Counted from the first letter of the stretch, positions 8,013-17,869 are shown. The stretch is DNA of 64,000 nt from Candidatus Woesearchaeota archaeon (GCA_018655015.1 JABIKK010000009.1:1-64000), one strand, 5' to 3'. Made by a program: numbers and translations. Notes: a model not told the origin generated them from the letters alone.

Positions 8013-9176
8013 TTATAAATCTTGGTTAATTGTTACTTTTTCTGTGTTCTTTAGAGCCTCTTTGATTAATGATTCTACATCCAATTTGGACTCTTCTTGT
8101 TCAACAGTTTTAAGGTCTGATTTTGTTGCAGGATGTTTTGGTAAAAACAAGGAACAGCAGTCGTCGTGTGGTTCTATTGATGTTTCAAAAGTTCCTATTT
8201 TTTCTGCTAAATTGATTATTTCTTGTTTATCATAAGTTATTAGTGGTTGGATTACTGGAAGATTAACTATTGTGTGTATCGAATGAATATTTTCAATTGT
8301 TTGGGATGCAACTTGTCCTAAATTTTCTCCTGTGACTAATGCTTTTGCTTTGTTTTTCCATGCTAATGCTTCTGCTAATCTGAACATGAATCTTCTGTAA
8401 AGAATTATTCTGTATTTTTTATCTGTCTTAAGCATAATTTCTTTTTGAATGTTAATTAATGGCACCATGTAAACTCTAGTTTGTCCTTGATATTCTGCAA
8501 TTATGTTTGCTAACTTTTCTACTTTCTTTCTAGATGACTCTTTTGTATAAGGTTCTGAGTGAAAGTGAACGTAGATATTTCTACAACCACGTTTTAATGT
8601 TAAGAAAGATGCAACAGGTGAATCTATTCCGCCAGACAATAATACCATAACTTTTCCAGATACACTTACTGGAAGTCCGCCAATTCCTGCGTTTTTTTCT
8701 GTGTAAATGTATGCTCCACTTTCAATTACTTCTATTGTAATTACTGTTTCGGGTTCAACAAAGTCTACAGGGATATTTTTTTCCAAAGAAACAATTGTTC
8801 CCACTTCTTTTGCAATTTCTAGTGATTTTAATGGGTGTTGTTTGAAAGACCTCTTAACTTTGATGTATAATGATTTTGGTTTGTTTAGTAATGCCAGTGC
8901 TTTTTCTGCCATATCTTTTGTTTCATGTGTACTTTTTAGTGCGGGAGAATATGAAGAAATTCCTGGAACCTTTGATAACTTTTCTTTGATTTCTTCTATT
9001 TTTGAGTCTTCTTTTAGGTTAACTATTATTCTTCCATATTTTCTTTTTACCCCGTTTGCCTTTAGACCCTTTATGGATTTAGAAATATTTTCAATTAGAA
9101 TTCTCTCAAATAATGGCCTATTCTTGCCTTTTATGGCTACTTCTGCATAGTGTACTACGAAATATTCAGGTTTCAT
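8013..9176 (-). CDS. thiI: tRNA 4-thiouridine synthase ThiI (no rhodanese domain)
   Basis: 387 residues: an N-terminal ferredoxin-like plus THUMP region (to about 165) and a PP-loop ATP pyrophosphatase domain with VLLSGGIDSPVAS. It adenylates uridine 8 of tRNA and inserts sulfur. The C-terminal rhodanese domain of bacterial ThiI is absent, as in many archaea; a CC pair near the C-terminus (PHDDCCSLFLPKHP) is conserved in the short form. A TATA-like TTTATAAATA on the minus strand near 9237-9246 is a plausible promoter. Confidence 0.93.
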   Translation of the reverse strand: MKPEYFVVHYAEVAIKGKNRPLFERILIENISKSIKGLKANGVKRKYGRIIVNLKEDSKIEEIKEKLSKVPGISSYSPALKSTHETKDMAEKALALLNKPKSLYIKVKRSFKQHPLKSLEIAKEVGTIVSLEKNIPVDFVEPETVITIEVIESGAYIYTEKNAGIGGLPVSVSGKVMVLLSGGIDSPVASFLTLKRGCRNIYVHFHSEPYTKESSRKKVEKLANIIAEYQGQTRVYMVPLINIQKEIMLKTDKKYRIILYRRFMFRLAEALAWKNKAKALVTGENLGQVASQTIENIHSIHTIVNLPVIQPLITYDKQEIINLAEKIGTFETSIEPHDDCCSLFLPKHPATKSDLKTVEQEESKLDVESLIKEALKNTEKVTINQDL

Positions 9177-9347
9177 TTTTATTTGAGGGGTCCTTTTTGG
9201 TTATATTAGCCCTCTGAGAATGTGTAATTTGTGGTATTTATAAATACTATTATCTTTAGAAGTTGTTACTTCTTAGTGACGTCAAATAGAAAGGTTTAAA
9301 TATGAGCTATATCACCTATATGTATCCTAATTATGGGGTGAACAACT

Positions 9348-9827
9348 ATGACTGAAACAATAACATCGCCGAAACTACAAAAAGTAGACGCTGCATATCA
9401 ATCCTTTAGTGGTTTGATGGAAAGCGCTATTGCTGGAAAAGACATCAATAAACTTGATGGAAAGCTGTTAGACATCTATGTAGACCTTGCTGGTGCAAGT
9501 GATCGTGGAGGTCTTGAATCTGCTTCAATGGGAAACAGAGGAGCTTTTATGGAAGCTACTATGGAACTTCAGAGAGGAATCCAGAGGCAAGCAGGTTTGC
9601 CAAGAGCTTTTCAAAACATAGGTCAATTGATTGTTGATTTTGAAGATAGTGTTAAACCTCTACATCAAGGCTTCCTAAGTGAGACTTCAGTTGGAGATCT
9701 TTTAGGAGAAGGTGTTAAACCTGTTAAAGGACTTGCTAATGCTGGTAAACATCAAGGATACCAAGAAGGCATCTTGCATCTTTTAAAAAGTCAAGATAGT
9801 CGTAAAGAATACGGCCTTGCAGCGTAA
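9348..9827 (+). CDS. conserved-looking hypothetical protein, all helical
   Basis: 159 residues, not recognised. It is mostly alpha-helical, rich in Gly/Ala/Gln, without membrane segments or cysteines. A good archaeal promoter (TTTAAATATG near 9294) and a GGGGTG ribosome-binding site just before the ATG support expression. It stands alone, divergent from thiI and convergent to the nucleotidyltransferase gene. Confidence 0.65.
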   Translation: MTETITSPKLQKVDAAYQSFSGLMESAIAGKDINKLDGKLLDIYVDLAGASDRGGLESASMGNRGAFMEATMELQRGIQRQAGLPRAFQNIGQLIVDFEDSVKPLHQGFLSETSVGDLLGEGVKPVKGLANAGKHQGYQEGILHLLKSQDSRKEYGLAA

Positions 9828-9841
9828 GTAAAACTTACGCA

Positions 9842-10669
9842 CTAAATTTTATGACCATGTTTATGTTGGTCTTCTATAAAGAATTTCATTTCTTTTAGAA
9901 AGTCTTCTGCTTTCTTTTTGTAAACATCATAATCTTTTCCTGAAACTGATTTAATATCTCTGTGGACTATTCCTTTGAATAGAGCATATAATTCCCTCAT
10001 CGTTTTGAGAGATTTTCTTGATACTTGGTGAGGAGCATTTATTTTATCTTGTAACATTTCTGCAACGTGATCCGGGGATGGAGGAATTTCTCCAACTGAC
10101 ATTAGTGCTGCATGTGCTGCATCAACTGCACACCAATAAAGATCTATTGAAGCTGAAAGTAAATGTTGTTTTGATCTGTCTAAAGATGCAGGTGCTAGAG
10201 TGTAGTAAGTCCAAATCGATTCTTGTGTAGGCCTTATTCTTCCTTGATCTAATAATGCTTGTAATGGATCAAAGACGTTTGTATCAATTAATGCTACTCC
10301 TGATCTTAAAATATTAATTGCTACTGGGTCTCCTGCACGAACATACTCCCAGAAAGATGTTAGTTTCATTGATTGAATGTGTAGTCTTTTTGGATCTGTT
10401 TTTGCAATTATTTTTTCTAATAAAATTCTATATGTTTGAACTAACTCTTGTGTAAATTGTATTCTGGTATCATCTAGAATTATCAGTATATCTATGTCTC
10501 TCTTTGGGTTTGAAACATGTTTTGCTGCTGAACCGAATAGAACCATGGATGAAATAAATTTACCAAATTCTTGATACATAGATTTAGCAAACTTTCTAGA
10601 AATTTGTAGATCTCCTGTAAGGTATTTTGAAAGATTTTTATTTTCTTTTCTTTTAATTGGAAATTTCAT
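9842..10669 (-). CDS. minimal nucleotidyltransferase with C-terminal HEPN-like helical domain
   Basis: 275 residues. The N-terminal half carries the pol-beta-type nucleotidyltransferase motif FGSAAKHVSNPKRDIDILIIL (GS...DxD). The C-terminal half (from about residue 150) is helical, with SKQHLLSASIDLYWCAVDAAHAAL, similar to HEPN domains often paired with such transferases. MNT-HEPN pairs act as toxin-antitoxin modules, but single-chain fusions like this occur as conserved archaeal genes. It is two bases from pepA, so probably co-transcribed. Confidence 0.7.
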   Translation of the reverse strand: MKFPIKRKENKNLSKYLTGDLQISRKFAKSMYQEFGKFISSMVLFGSAAKHVSNPKRDIDILIILDDTRIQFTQELVQTYRILLEKIIAKTDPKRLHIQSMKLTSFWEYVRAGDPVAINILRSGVALIDTNVFDPLQALLDQGRIRPTQESIWTYYTLAPASLDRSKQHLLSASIDLYWCAVDAAHAALMSVGEIPPSPDHVAEMLQDKINAPHQVSRKSLKTMRELYALFKGIVHRDIKSVSGKDYDVYKKKAEDFLKEMKFFIEDQHKHGHKI

Positions 10670-10670
10670 T

Positions 10671-12143
10671 CTAATTGTTCCTCAAATAGTCTATCAATAA
10701 TCTAACGCCAAATCCAGTACCGCCTGGTTGATAGTATCCCCTTTCTTCTTCTAACCAAGAAGTTCCTGCTATGTCTATATGAGTCCAAGGGGTTTTTTCC
10801 ACAAATTTTGAAAGGAATGCTGCGCCCATTATAGATCCAGCCCTTCTGCTATAGTTAATGTTGTTGATGTCTGCTGTGTTACTCTTTACCTCGTCAATGT
10901 AATCTTGATGAAGTGGAAGTTTCCAGACTCTTTCGTAAGTTTTTTCACCTGAATTGAATAATGATGCCATTGCTTTATCATCTGTTCCAAACATACCTGC
11001 AACATAATCTCCAAGTGCTACAACTACTGCACCTGTTAGTGTTGCTAGGTCTATCATTCTTGTAGGTTTGTAGTTTTTTTCAGTATATGTTAGTGCATCT
11101 GCCAAAACTAATCTTCCTTCTGCATCAGTATTTCCAATTTCAACGGTTTTTCCAGATAATGACTTGAAAATATCTCCTGGTTTGTATGCTGCTGTTCCAA
11201 TTGCATTTTCAGCTGAAGAAACAACTCCAATTATATTTCTCTTTAATTTTAATTCTGCCGCTGCCTTAATTGTACCTAGGACTACGGCTGCTCCAGACAT
11301 ATCTTCCCGCATTGTTTCAATGCCCTTTGTAGGTTTTAGGTTTAATCCACCTGAATCAAATGTAATCCCTTTTCCAAGTATTGCTGTTTTGTCTTTTGAT
11401 TTGGGATTTCCATTGTATTCTAAGAATATCATTCTCGGAGGATATTTACTCCCCCTTGCTACAGCTAATATTAAGCCCGCGCCTAATTTAGTTAGTTCTT
11501 TTTCTCCAAGAACCTTAATTTTTAATTTATGTTTCTTTGCTATAGCTCTTGCTTGCTTTTCTAAGTATAATGGGTTGGCTACGTCTGCATTTTCCATTTG
11601 TAAGTCCCTTACATAATTTGCAGATTCACATGTGATTTGTGAATTCTTTATTGAAGAAGCAATATTTTTATCTTTTGAGTTTGTTAAAATTGTTAAAGTT
11701 TTTAGTTTGATTGATTCTTTGTCTTCAGTTTTGTATTTATCAAATCTATATGAACTAAGGAATACTCCATCTGTGATTGCTCCTGCTGAAGTTGTAGAAT
11801 CCATTCCATGAATATCTGAACAGATGATTGGATCTGAGATTTTTAGAATTAATGAATAGTTAGCGATAGCTCCACTTGTTTTTCTAACTTTTTCTGTAGA
11901 TAGTTTCTTTTCTTTACCCAAACCGAATAAGTGGATCCTTAAATTTTTAATGTGAATGCTTGTTTGTTGTTCGAATTTTCCTGAGAATTGTGATTTTACT
12001 ATTTTTGAAGAAATTTCTTTTTCATAGTCTGTTTTTGGTGAAGCGTTTATCTTTTTGTACTGTTCTTCTGTTATTGGGAGAAATAAGTCGCCACTCTTTA
12101 CCGAAGTTGTTGAACCTTCCTTTAATATAACTTTAATAGACAT
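10671..12143 (-). CDS. pepA: M17 leucyl aminopeptidase
   Basis: 490 residues of the leucine aminopeptidase family. The C-terminal catalytic domain is complete: GKGITFDSGGLNLKP, the metal/active-site signature NTDAEGRLVLADAL, and DLATLTGA. It releases N-terminal residues from peptides in the cytosol with two metal ions. The N-terminal domain is divergent. It has a short promoter region (TATAAG on the minus strand near 12178-12184) and is followed by the nucleotidyltransferase gene. Confidence 0.93.
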   Translation of the reverse strand: MSIKVILKEGSTTSVKSGDLFLPITEEQYKKINASPKTDYEKEISSKIVKSQFSGKFEQQTSIHIKNLRIHLFGLGKEKKLSTEKVRKTSGAIANYSLILKISDPIICSDIHGMDSTTSAGAITDGVFLSSYRFDKYKTEDKESIKLKTLTILTNSKDKNIASSIKNSQITCESANYVRDLQMENADVANPLYLEKQARAIAKKHKLKIKVLGEKELTKLGAGLILAVARGSKYPPRMIFLEYNGNPKSKDKTAILGKGITFDSGGLNLKPTKGIETMREDMSGAAVVLGTIKAAAELKLKRNIIGVVSSAENAIGTAAYKPGDIFKSLSGKTVEIGNTDAEGRLVLADALTYTEKNYKPTRMIDLATLTGAVVVALGDYVAGMFGTDDKAMASLFNSGEKTYERVWKLPLHQDYIDEVKSNTADINNINYSRRAGSIMGAAFLSKFVEKTPWTHIDIAGTSWLEEERGYYQPGGTGFGVRLLIDYLRNN

Positions 12144-12209
12144 ACTTTCACCTCTTTAATTTTAACTAGAATTGTATTTATATAAGTATTGTGTTTGGGG
12201 CCATTATAT

Positions 12210-14405
12210 CTATAATTTCTTGCCTTTGAGCGTTAATGAATTTGTAATTACACTTACTGAACTAAGGGCCATAGCCCCTCCTGCAATCATTGGGTTGAGT
12301 AGCCAACCTGTAAAAGGATAAATTACTCCTGCTGCGATAGGTATTCCCACTATATTATAAATTAGTGCCCAGAACATGTTTTGCCTTATTTTAGACATGG
12401 TTATTTTACTAAGTTTAATTGCCTTTGGAACATCTAGAAGGCTGTCTTTCATTAAGACTATGTCTCCCGTTTCCATTGCTACATCTGTTCCAGATCCCAT
12501 TGCAACCCCTATATCTGCTTGTGCGATTGCTGGAGCATCATTAATTCCATCTCCAATCATAGCAACAGTTTTTCCTAGAGATTGTAGGTTTTTGACATGT
12601 TTTGCTTTTTCTTCGGGTAATACATCTGCAAAGAATTTGTCGATTCCAACAGTACTTGCAATTGCTGAGGCAGTTTTGGCATTGTCTCCAGATATCATGT
12701 AAGTTTCTATGCCTAATTGATGTATTTGTTTTATTGCTTCTGCAGAATCTTCTTTTATTTCATCTGAGACTGCAATTAATCCGAGGACCTTCTTTTCTTC
12801 GGAAAGAATCATCACAGTTTTTCCTTCTTCAGATAATGAATTAATTTTATTAATGAAACTAGAAATATCAATATGTTTATCTTCCATTAGTTTTTGGTTT
12901 CCAAAATGATACTCCCTTAACATAATCTTTGCAACTATTCCCTTTCCAGGAATTGCTTTGAAATTTGAGACTTTTTTATGTTTGATTTTTCTAGACTTGG
13001 CTTTTTCTATAATTGCTTCTGCCAATGGATGCTCAGAATTATTTTCTATACTTGCAGCAAAAGTTAGTAATTTATCTTTAGTTGTTATCTCTGAAGGAAC
13101 TATGTCTGTTACTTCAGGTTTTCCTTTTGTTATAGTTCCAGTTTTGTCAAACACAATGCAATCTATTTTGTGGGCTGCTTCCAATGAATCTCCGCCTTTG
13201 ATCAATATCCCTTTTTTTGCGCCTTTTCCAGTACTAACCATTATTGCTGTAGGTGTTGCTAAACCTAGGGCACAGGGGCATGCAATCACTAAAACTGCAA
13301 CTGTGGCTATTAAAGCGAAGCTTGTTCCCATACTTGTGAAAAAGTACCAAAAAATAAAAGTTAAAATTGCAATGATAATCACTATTGGCACGAAATAGGA
13401 AGAAATTTTATCTGCGAACCTTTGGATCGGGGCTTTTTTAGTTTGTGCTTCTTCTATTAGTTTGATTATTCTTGATAGTGTTGTTTCCTTACCAACTTTT
13501 GTTGCTTTGAATATGAAACTTCCATGCTTATTTATAGTAGAACCAATTACTGAGTCATCAACTGTTTTTTCGATAGGTATGCTTTCCCCAGTGACCATAC
13601 TTTCATCAATTGATGAATGACCGGAAGTAATTATTCCATCTACAGGAATTTTCTCCCCAGGTTTAACTAGAATTCTGTCTCCCTCTTTAACCTCTTCAAT
13701 AGGAATTTTTATTTCTTTGCCATTTCTTATCACTGTGGCATTTTTTGCCCCTAGCTCCATTAGCTTAGTTATTGCTTCGCTTGTTTTTCCAGTTGCAATT
13801 GCTTCAAGGTACTTTCCTAAAATAACTAGTGTAATTAATACGGCACTTGCTTCTAAATATTGGTGTCCTTCTTTTGCAATTAGAATAACGTAAACAGAAA
13901 AGAGATATGCTGCACTTGTACCTAATGCTATAAGTGTGTCCATATTAGAGGTCTTATTTTTTAAGGCATTCCATGCCCCTTTGTAAAATTGTGATCCAAT
14001 GTAAAATTGAACTGGCGTTGCCAAGATAAGCATGATGTAATCTTGATATGGAATTGGGTTCTTTGAGAAAAACATTCCAAGAATAAATACTGGAACTGAT
14101 AGAACTATTCCGAGGATTAATTTTGTTTTAAGTTTTTTTAGTGATTTGTTTTCTGAATGTGTTTCCGTAGGTTGGTTTTCATCAATAACTTCTCCAGAAT
14201 ATCCTAGTTTTTTTATTATATTAAGAAACTTCTCTTCATTTGTTTTATCTGAGTCAAATTCAACTTTGGCTTTTTTTGTGGAGAAATTAACTGTAGCGTT
14301 AAATATTCCTTTTTCTTTACTTAGAGCACCCTCTATTTTTGCAACACAAGATGCGCAGCTCATTCCTTCTATGTGGATTAAAACATTTTTTTCCATTTTG
14401 GACAT
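12210..14405 (-). CDS. copA: copper-translocating P1B-type ATPase
   Basis: 731 residues. One N-terminal heavy-metal domain (GMSCASC, Cys17/Cys20), the TGES actuator motif (about 272), CPC in the transport helix (Cys376, Cys378), phosphorylation site DKTGT (Asp420), the P1B-specific SEHPLAEA and hinge GDGINDAPA. This is the Cu(I) exporter signature. It is followed within about 30 nt upstream in transcription by a YHS mini-protein and the Cys-rich island, consistent with copper or mercury detoxification. The ATG at 14396 (MEKNVL) is an alternative start. Confidence 0.95.
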   Translation of the reverse strand: MSKMEKNVLIHIEGMSCASCVAKIEGALSKEKGIFNATVNFSTKKAKVEFDSDKTNEEKFLNIIKKLGYSGEVIDENQPTETHSENKSLKKLKTKLILGIVLSVPVFILGMFFSKNPIPYQDYIMLILATPVQFYIGSQFYKGAWNALKNKTSNMDTLIALGTSAAYLFSVYVILIAKEGHQYLEASAVLITLVILGKYLEAIATGKTSEAITKLMELGAKNATVIRNGKEIKIPIEEVKEGDRILVKPGEKIPVDGIITSGHSSIDESMVTGESIPIEKTVDDSVIGSTINKHGSFIFKATKVGKETTLSRIIKLIEEAQTKKAPIQRFADKISSYFVPIVIIIAILTFIFWYFFTSMGTSFALIATVAVLVIACPCALGLATPTAIMVSTGKGAKKGILIKGGDSLEAAHKIDCIVFDKTGTITKGKPEVTDIVPSEITTKDKLLTFAASIENNSEHPLAEAIIEKAKSRKIKHKKVSNFKAIPGKGIVAKIMLREYHFGNQKLMEDKHIDISSFINKINSLSEEGKTVMILSEEKKVLGLIAVSDEIKEDSAEAIKQIHQLGIETYMISGDNAKTASAIASTVGIDKFFADVLPEEKAKHVKNLQSLGKTVAMIGDGINDAPAIAQADIGVAMGSGTDVAMETGDIVLMKDSLLDVPKAIKLSKITMSKIRQNMFWALIYNIVGIPIAAGVIYPFTGWLLNPMIAGGAMALSSVSVITNSLTLKGKKL

Positions 14406-14433
14406 TGATTATTCGGGAACGTGTCTAAAACAC

Positions 14434-14589
14434 TTAATGACAACAGGAAGGTTTGTTTGGTTTATCCTTCTCAAATTTATCCTTGCAATTATCTGAACAA
14501 AACCAGTTTCCTCCAAAATAAATACCTTTGCCTTTTTCTTCTTTCATACCACAAACGGGATCTTTTTTCTTAAAAATTCCAAATACCAT
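14434..14589 (-). CDS. YHS-domain mini-protein (metal-binding), absent from ORF track
   Basis: A 51-residue ORF read directly from the minus strand: MVFGIFKKKDPVCGMKEEKG, then GGNWFCSDNCKDKFEKD and a CCH end. DPVCGM plus FCSDNC is the YHS/TRASH-like signature of small proteins that bind soft metals, and such proteins are often fused or adjacent to copper ATPases. It lies between the DUF302 gene (5 nt) and copA (28 nt) in the same orientation, so it is probably a copper chaperone or sensor for CopA. Confidence 0.85.
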   Translation of the reverse strand: MVFGIFKKKDPVCGMKEEKGKGIYFGGNWFCSDNCKDKFEKDKPNKPSCCH

Positions 14590-14594
14590 TTTGT

Positions 14595-14975
14595 TTAAAT
14601 TGAGTCTACTACCTCTTTTAGTTCATTTTCTACTATTTTTGCAATTTCTCCTAGTTCTGGATTTTCGATCATACTCATTGCTATTGAAGGAAGTATTGCT
14701 GAAACAAACACATTGTTTTCTTGTTCGTAGATAATAACATTACAAGGCAACATTAAACCAATATCTCTTTCTACCGATAAGGCTTTATGTGCTAATTTAG
14801 GCTTACATGCACCAAGAATTATGTACTTATCAAAATCAACATCTAACTTTTTCTTTAATGTTGCTTTTACATCAATCTCTGTTAAAACTCCAAAACCATG
14901 CTCTTTTAATGATTCTTTGGTTTTTTCAATTGTGTCTTCATAAGATAATTCTACTTGTTTCTTGTATCCATACAT
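14595..14975 (-). CDS. DUF302 family protein
   Basis: 126 residues with the typical DUF302 layout: SYEDTIEKTKESLKEHGFGVLTEIDVKATLKKKL, then YIILGACKPKLAHKAL, then LPCNVIIYE. Its molecular role is unknown, but the family is common in metal and redox gene clusters. The two Cys (in GACKP and LPCNV) are conserved in the family. It sits inside the minus-strand metal island directly upstream of the YHS gene. Confidence 0.88.
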   Translation of the reverse strand: MYGYKKQVELSYEDTIEKTKESLKEHGFGVLTEIDVKATLKKKLDVDFDKYIILGACKPKLAHKALSVERDIGLMLPCNVIIYEQENNVFVSAILPSIAMSMIENPELGEIAKIVENELKEVVDSI

Positions 14976-14989
14976 TTTATTCTCCTTTT

Positions 14990-15235
14990 TTATTTTAGTC
15001 TATTGTAAAATACAGCAAATAAATACACAATCACATAACTAATTATCGCTGCTTCAATCATTCCACCAATTATTCCAATAACACTTAGTGTGAAAAACAT
15101 GTGCCATTGTTGCATCATACTTACTGCCCCAGTATACATGCCTAAGTTTCCAAAGATACCTAAGACAAGCATGGAAATAGCTCCAACTAATGCAGCAGAG
15201 TACCCCATTGCCATTTCATTAAATTTATTTTTCAT
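14990..15235 (-). CDS. small membrane protein (DUF5676-like)
   Basis: 81 residues from ATG at 15235, chosen because GGGGGAG lies just before it; the track's 15253 start overlaps the upstream gene more. Two membrane segments (YSAALVGAISMLVLGIFG and FTLSVIGIIGGMIEAAIISYVIVYLFA) separated by a GMYTGAVSMMQQWHMFF loop rich in Met and His. It resembles DUF5676 proteins found near copper ATPases. A metal-linked membrane role is inferred from context. Confidence 0.75.
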   Translation of the reverse strand: MKNKFNEMAMGYSAALVGAISMLVLGIFGNLGMYTGAVSMMQQWHMFFTLSVIGIIGGMIEAAIISYVIVYLFAVFYNRLK

Positions 15236-15246
15236 TTTACTCCCCC

Positions 15247-15690
15247 TTACCAACTGAATATCCTTTCATTAACTAAAGGTATTTCTTTAATTATTATTGT
15301 AAACTCTTCCTGGTTGAAATCTCCTTCAAAGATTAATTCTCCAGCTGCGTGATGTCCACTCAATTGTGGTGCAGAAACTGGGTTAAATTCTTTTCCATTT
15401 GAAGCTAATGTGATAATTTCTTTAAGATTAAACGGGCTTAAATCTACAGAATGAGTATTTGCTGAGACTTCCATCTTAATGAGACTTTTTGATACTTCTA
15501 GTGGTTTTAACTCAATAGCAACATCGCCATCTTCAGTAGTTCCCGTTAAGATTGGTGGGAAGCCACTAATCTGGTTGTGTTCTTCTTCTAACTGTCTTGT
15601 TGGAAGATATGACTTAAATGTGAAAAATAAAAAAAACACTAAAATTGCACCCACCGAATAAATTAAAATATTATTTTTTCCTTTTGTCAT
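15247..15690 (-). CDS. membrane-anchored hypothetical protein
   Basis: 147 residues with one N-terminal membrane helix (residues about 8-27) and a beta-rich outer domain of about 110 residues (SLIKMEVSANTHSVDLSP, SGHHAAGELIFEGDF). The paired His and acidic residues could bind metal, but no family is recognised. It is in the middle of the metal island and overlaps the gene upstream (15671) by 20 nt. Confidence 0.65.
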   Translation of the reverse strand: MTKGKNNILIYSVGAILVFFLFFTFKSYLPTRQLEEEHNQISGFPPILTGTTEDGDVAIELKPLEVSKSLIKMEVSANTHSVDLSPFNLKEIITLASNGKEFNPVSAPQLSGHHAAGELIFEGDFNQEEFTIIIKEIPLVNERIFSW

Positions 15691-16102
15691 TTTTTAATCT
15701 CCTTTTTTCTATTTTTTCCTTAATGAACAAAGATATTCCTATAAATGCAGTTATTCCACCAATTGTCCAAAAATATATTGAAAATTCTTGTACGGCTTGG
15801 AAAGGTGTACCTGCTATAATTAATCCAGTGTTTAGGATTAACAAATTTCTAGAAATGCATTTCTTCTTTTGGTAGATATACAATGTTATTAAAAGTATTA
15901 TGACAGCGGCACTCCAAAGAGGTACAGCAATTTTAGTTAGAAATGCAAGCGGCATACCAATCACGGTTATTCCCATTAAACTTAACAAAGCTATTAGCCC
16001 TAAACAAACATTATGACATACTTGCCAAGATCCCAAAATACTTGCAGTTCCAGAAATGCTCCCGCTGGCACCAATTAACTTTTCTTTAATGTTCCTAATC
16101 AT
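15671..16102 (-). CDS. four-helix membrane protein with Cys pair (MerC/MerT-like)
   Basis: 143 residues with about four membrane segments. Gly/Ser-rich start GASGSISGTASILGSW followed by CHNVC at the first helix, and KKKCISRN between helices 2 and 3. Small membrane proteins with intramembrane Cys pairs transport mercury in MerC/MerT systems; similarity here is only in pattern. It overlaps the rhodanese gene by 4 nt. Confidence 0.6.
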   Translation of the reverse strand: MIRNIKEKLIGASGSISGTASILGSWQVCHNVCLGLIALLSLMGITVIGMPLAFLTKIAVPLWSAAVIILLITLYIYQKKKCISRNLLILNTGLIIAGTPFQAVQEFSIYFWTIGGITAFIGISLFIKEKIEKRRLKNDKRKK

Positions 16103-16464
16103 TGTTCAAACTCTGCAACGTATGCATTTCTTCCCCCTTCTAAGTTGAATACATTTTTGTAACCCAAATCTATTAACTTCTGTGAAGATTCAGCACTCAT
16201 ACTTCCACTACGACAGTAAACTGCAATTTTTGTGTTTTTGTCTTTAGGAAGACTTGTTGCATAATTTTCAATTTCGTTATAAGGAATAATTGCATCGGTC
16301 CCTTCTATGTGCTCTTGCTCTGGAATGTGAACATCAATAACAAAAACTTCTTCATCAGATAAAAGTTCATTGAACTCTCTAGAATTAATATTTTGATAGG
16401 TGTTTGTTGTGCAGCCTACCATGAATATAAGCAGCATACTTAAAATTAAAATTATTTTCTTCAT
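16099..16464 (-). CDS. rhodanese-domain lipoprotein
   Basis: 121 residues: signal peptide ending in the lipobox LLIFMVGC (acylated Cys18), then a single rhodanese domain with active-site loop CRSGSMS. Rhodaneses carry sulfane sulfur on the Cys; a surface lipoprotein form could supply sulfur or act in thiol redox. It overlaps both neighbours by 4 nt, so it is translationally coupled to the Cys-rich membrane proteins. Confidence 0.88.
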   Translation of the reverse strand: MKKIILILSMLLIFMVGCTTNTYQNINSREFNELLSDEEVFVIDVHIPEQEHIEGTDAIIPYNEIENYATSLPKDKNTKIAVYCRSGSMSAESSQKLIDLGYKNVFNLEGGRNAYVAEFEQ

Positions 16465-16901
16465 ATTTGGTCCCCCACAGATATACCGTATTTTTCACTT
16501 ATTATTTCTTTTATTGTGCCTGTATGTTCTTCACCAAGCTTTTCCGCAATTGCTTTTGCAAAATATTTAGAGAGGAATTTATTTCCGTGCCCCTCGAGTA
16601 TCTGGCCCATACATTCTCCACAAGGATGAACTCCATTCATAATGTCACTGAGACAGTCGCATTCTGCTTCTTCCCCATGCCCAGGAGTTTTTTCAATACA
16701 AAGAGTGCATGGCTTCTCTAAACAACATTTGTATCTATGTTGGGATCTCATTCCATCTTGGATTGACTCTCTTAAAGAGATAAAGCTCTCTGTTTGTTCA
16801 CTCATGCTCATTTCAGACATATCATGCATTTGAGGGTATGTTAAAAATATACCTGCAATGATAATCAGACTAATCATTGAATATGCTATTTTTTCTTTCA
16901 T
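16461..16901 (-). CDS. membrane-anchored Cys/Met-rich protein
   Basis: 146 residues: an N-terminal membrane helix, a Met/His-rich stretch (QMHDMSEMSMSEQ) typical of copper ligands, then a Cys-rich core (YKCCLEKPCTLCIEKTP, AECDCLSD, GVHPCGECMG). Nine cysteines lie in pairs and clusters. It resembles PCYCGC-type lipoproteins in pattern, although the lipobox is missing. A role in binding or passing Cu(I) or Hg(II) on the outer face is inferred. Confidence 0.7.
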   Translation of the reverse strand: MKEKIAYSMISLIIIAGIFLTYPQMHDMSEMSMSEQTESFISLRESIQDGMRSQHRYKCCLEKPCTLCIEKTPGHGEEAECDCLSDIMNGVHPCGECMGQILEGHGNKFLSKYFAKAIAEKLGEEHTGTIKEIISEKYGISVGDQI

Positions 16902-16902
16902 T

Positions 16903-17343
16903 TTACCACCTCTTACAACACTCTATAATTTTTTTAGCTAATGTTTTTGCTTTTGGACTTTTTCTATAGACAAAAATGAACATAAACAAAATCCAAATTG
17001 CGATTGTTAACTTAATTGCTGATATTACTTCGGATGAATAACTCAATATGGAATAGATAATTATTGTTAATGTCAAAAGGAAAGGAAGTCTAAAAATATG
17101 AAATCTTTTTCTCAGTTTAATCTCTAACAAATAATAGATGCCAATACTTGTTTGCCCCATAAAGATTCCAAGTAAAACTTTATCCTCAAATGAATTATTG
17201 AAAAGCATACATAGAAGATAAGCCCATGTTAGAACAAAGCTTAAACAAATTACGCAAAAATTCTTCTTTGTGAGAGATTTTACTATTAATAAAATAAAAA
17301 ATAAAGAGATTATTATAGTGAATACTGTTGATATACTTATCAT
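16903..17343 (-). CDS. five-helix membrane protein with CxxC
   Basis: 146 residues with about five hydrophobic helices. The motif NFCVICLS at the start of helix 2 gives a membrane CxxC and another CC pair closes the C-terminus (IECCKRW). The layout recalls VKOR-like disulfide-forming proteins, which would fit the DsbA-like gene at 20420, but it is not a confident match. It overlaps the next gene by 4 nt. Confidence 0.6.
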   Translation of the reverse strand: MISISTVFTIIISLFFILLIVKSLTKKNFCVICLSFVLTWAYLLCMLFNNSFEDKVLLGIFMGQTSIGIYYLLEIKLRKRFHIFRLPFLLTLTIIIYSILSYSSEVISAIKLTIAIWILFMFIFVYRKSPKAKTLAKKIIECCKRW

Positions 17344-17864
17344 AATATTACCTCAGACAATAATGCTACAACTACTAAAATTGAGAATGTTAATATTATC
17401 CCTTGAAATGGTATGAACTTTCCAGACCTAAGTTTTGTTAATTTCTTACTGAGATAAGGAGTTGCTGATAAAATTAGTGCACCAAAAATACTTCCAATAA
17501 GAAAGAGGTTGATCAAATAAGTCTTATTTAGTAATGAACCGTAATCTCCAAACCATGAAATGTATATTGATGAATAGCTTTGAATTAAAGGGAGAACTGG
17601 AATTGTTATTGAAAGGAATATAATTAATGCTATAATTGCACTTTGAAATGGAATATATTTCTTTTTTATTAGTTTTGAAGTCCACAATCCTAATGCAAGT
17701 CCTGCCGCCCCAATAAATAATCCAATTATGAATCCGCTAACTCCTAGATATGCTGCCCCTGCGGCCGCTGCTCCCGCCCCAATAGTACATAGGGGACAAT
17801 GAGCGGAGACTGCTTTGGGCAAAGCTAAAAATGCCAATAGCAATCCAGGAGATAGTTTTTTCAT
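17340..17864 (-). CDS. polytopic membrane protein with outer CxxC
   Basis: 174 residues: a signal-like first segment ending AVSAHCPLC, then a Gly/Ala-rich helix (GAGAAAAGAAYLGVSG) and about four more helices. HCPLC right after the first segment places a redox or metal-binding CxxC at the membrane surface. The helices following KKKYIPFQ and SGKFIPFQ look like an internal repeat. Probably part of an electron or metal relay with the neighbouring genes. Confidence 0.65.
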   Translation of the reverse strand: MKKLSPGLLLAFLALPKAVSAHCPLCTIGAGAAAAGAAYLGVSGFIIGLFIGAAGLALGLWTSKLIKKKYIPFQSAIIALIIFLSITIPVLPLIQSYSSIYISWFGDYGSLLNKTYLINLFLIGSIFGALILSATPYLSKKLTKLRSGKFIPFQGIILTFSILVVVALLSEVIL

Positions 17865-17869
17865 CTTAA

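Noticed and set aside
17752-17775. GCGGCCGC-containing GC-rich patch resembling the 35-bp element ends
   Set aside because: It encodes the Ala-rich helix of the 17340 membrane protein and lacks the second arm of the repeat.
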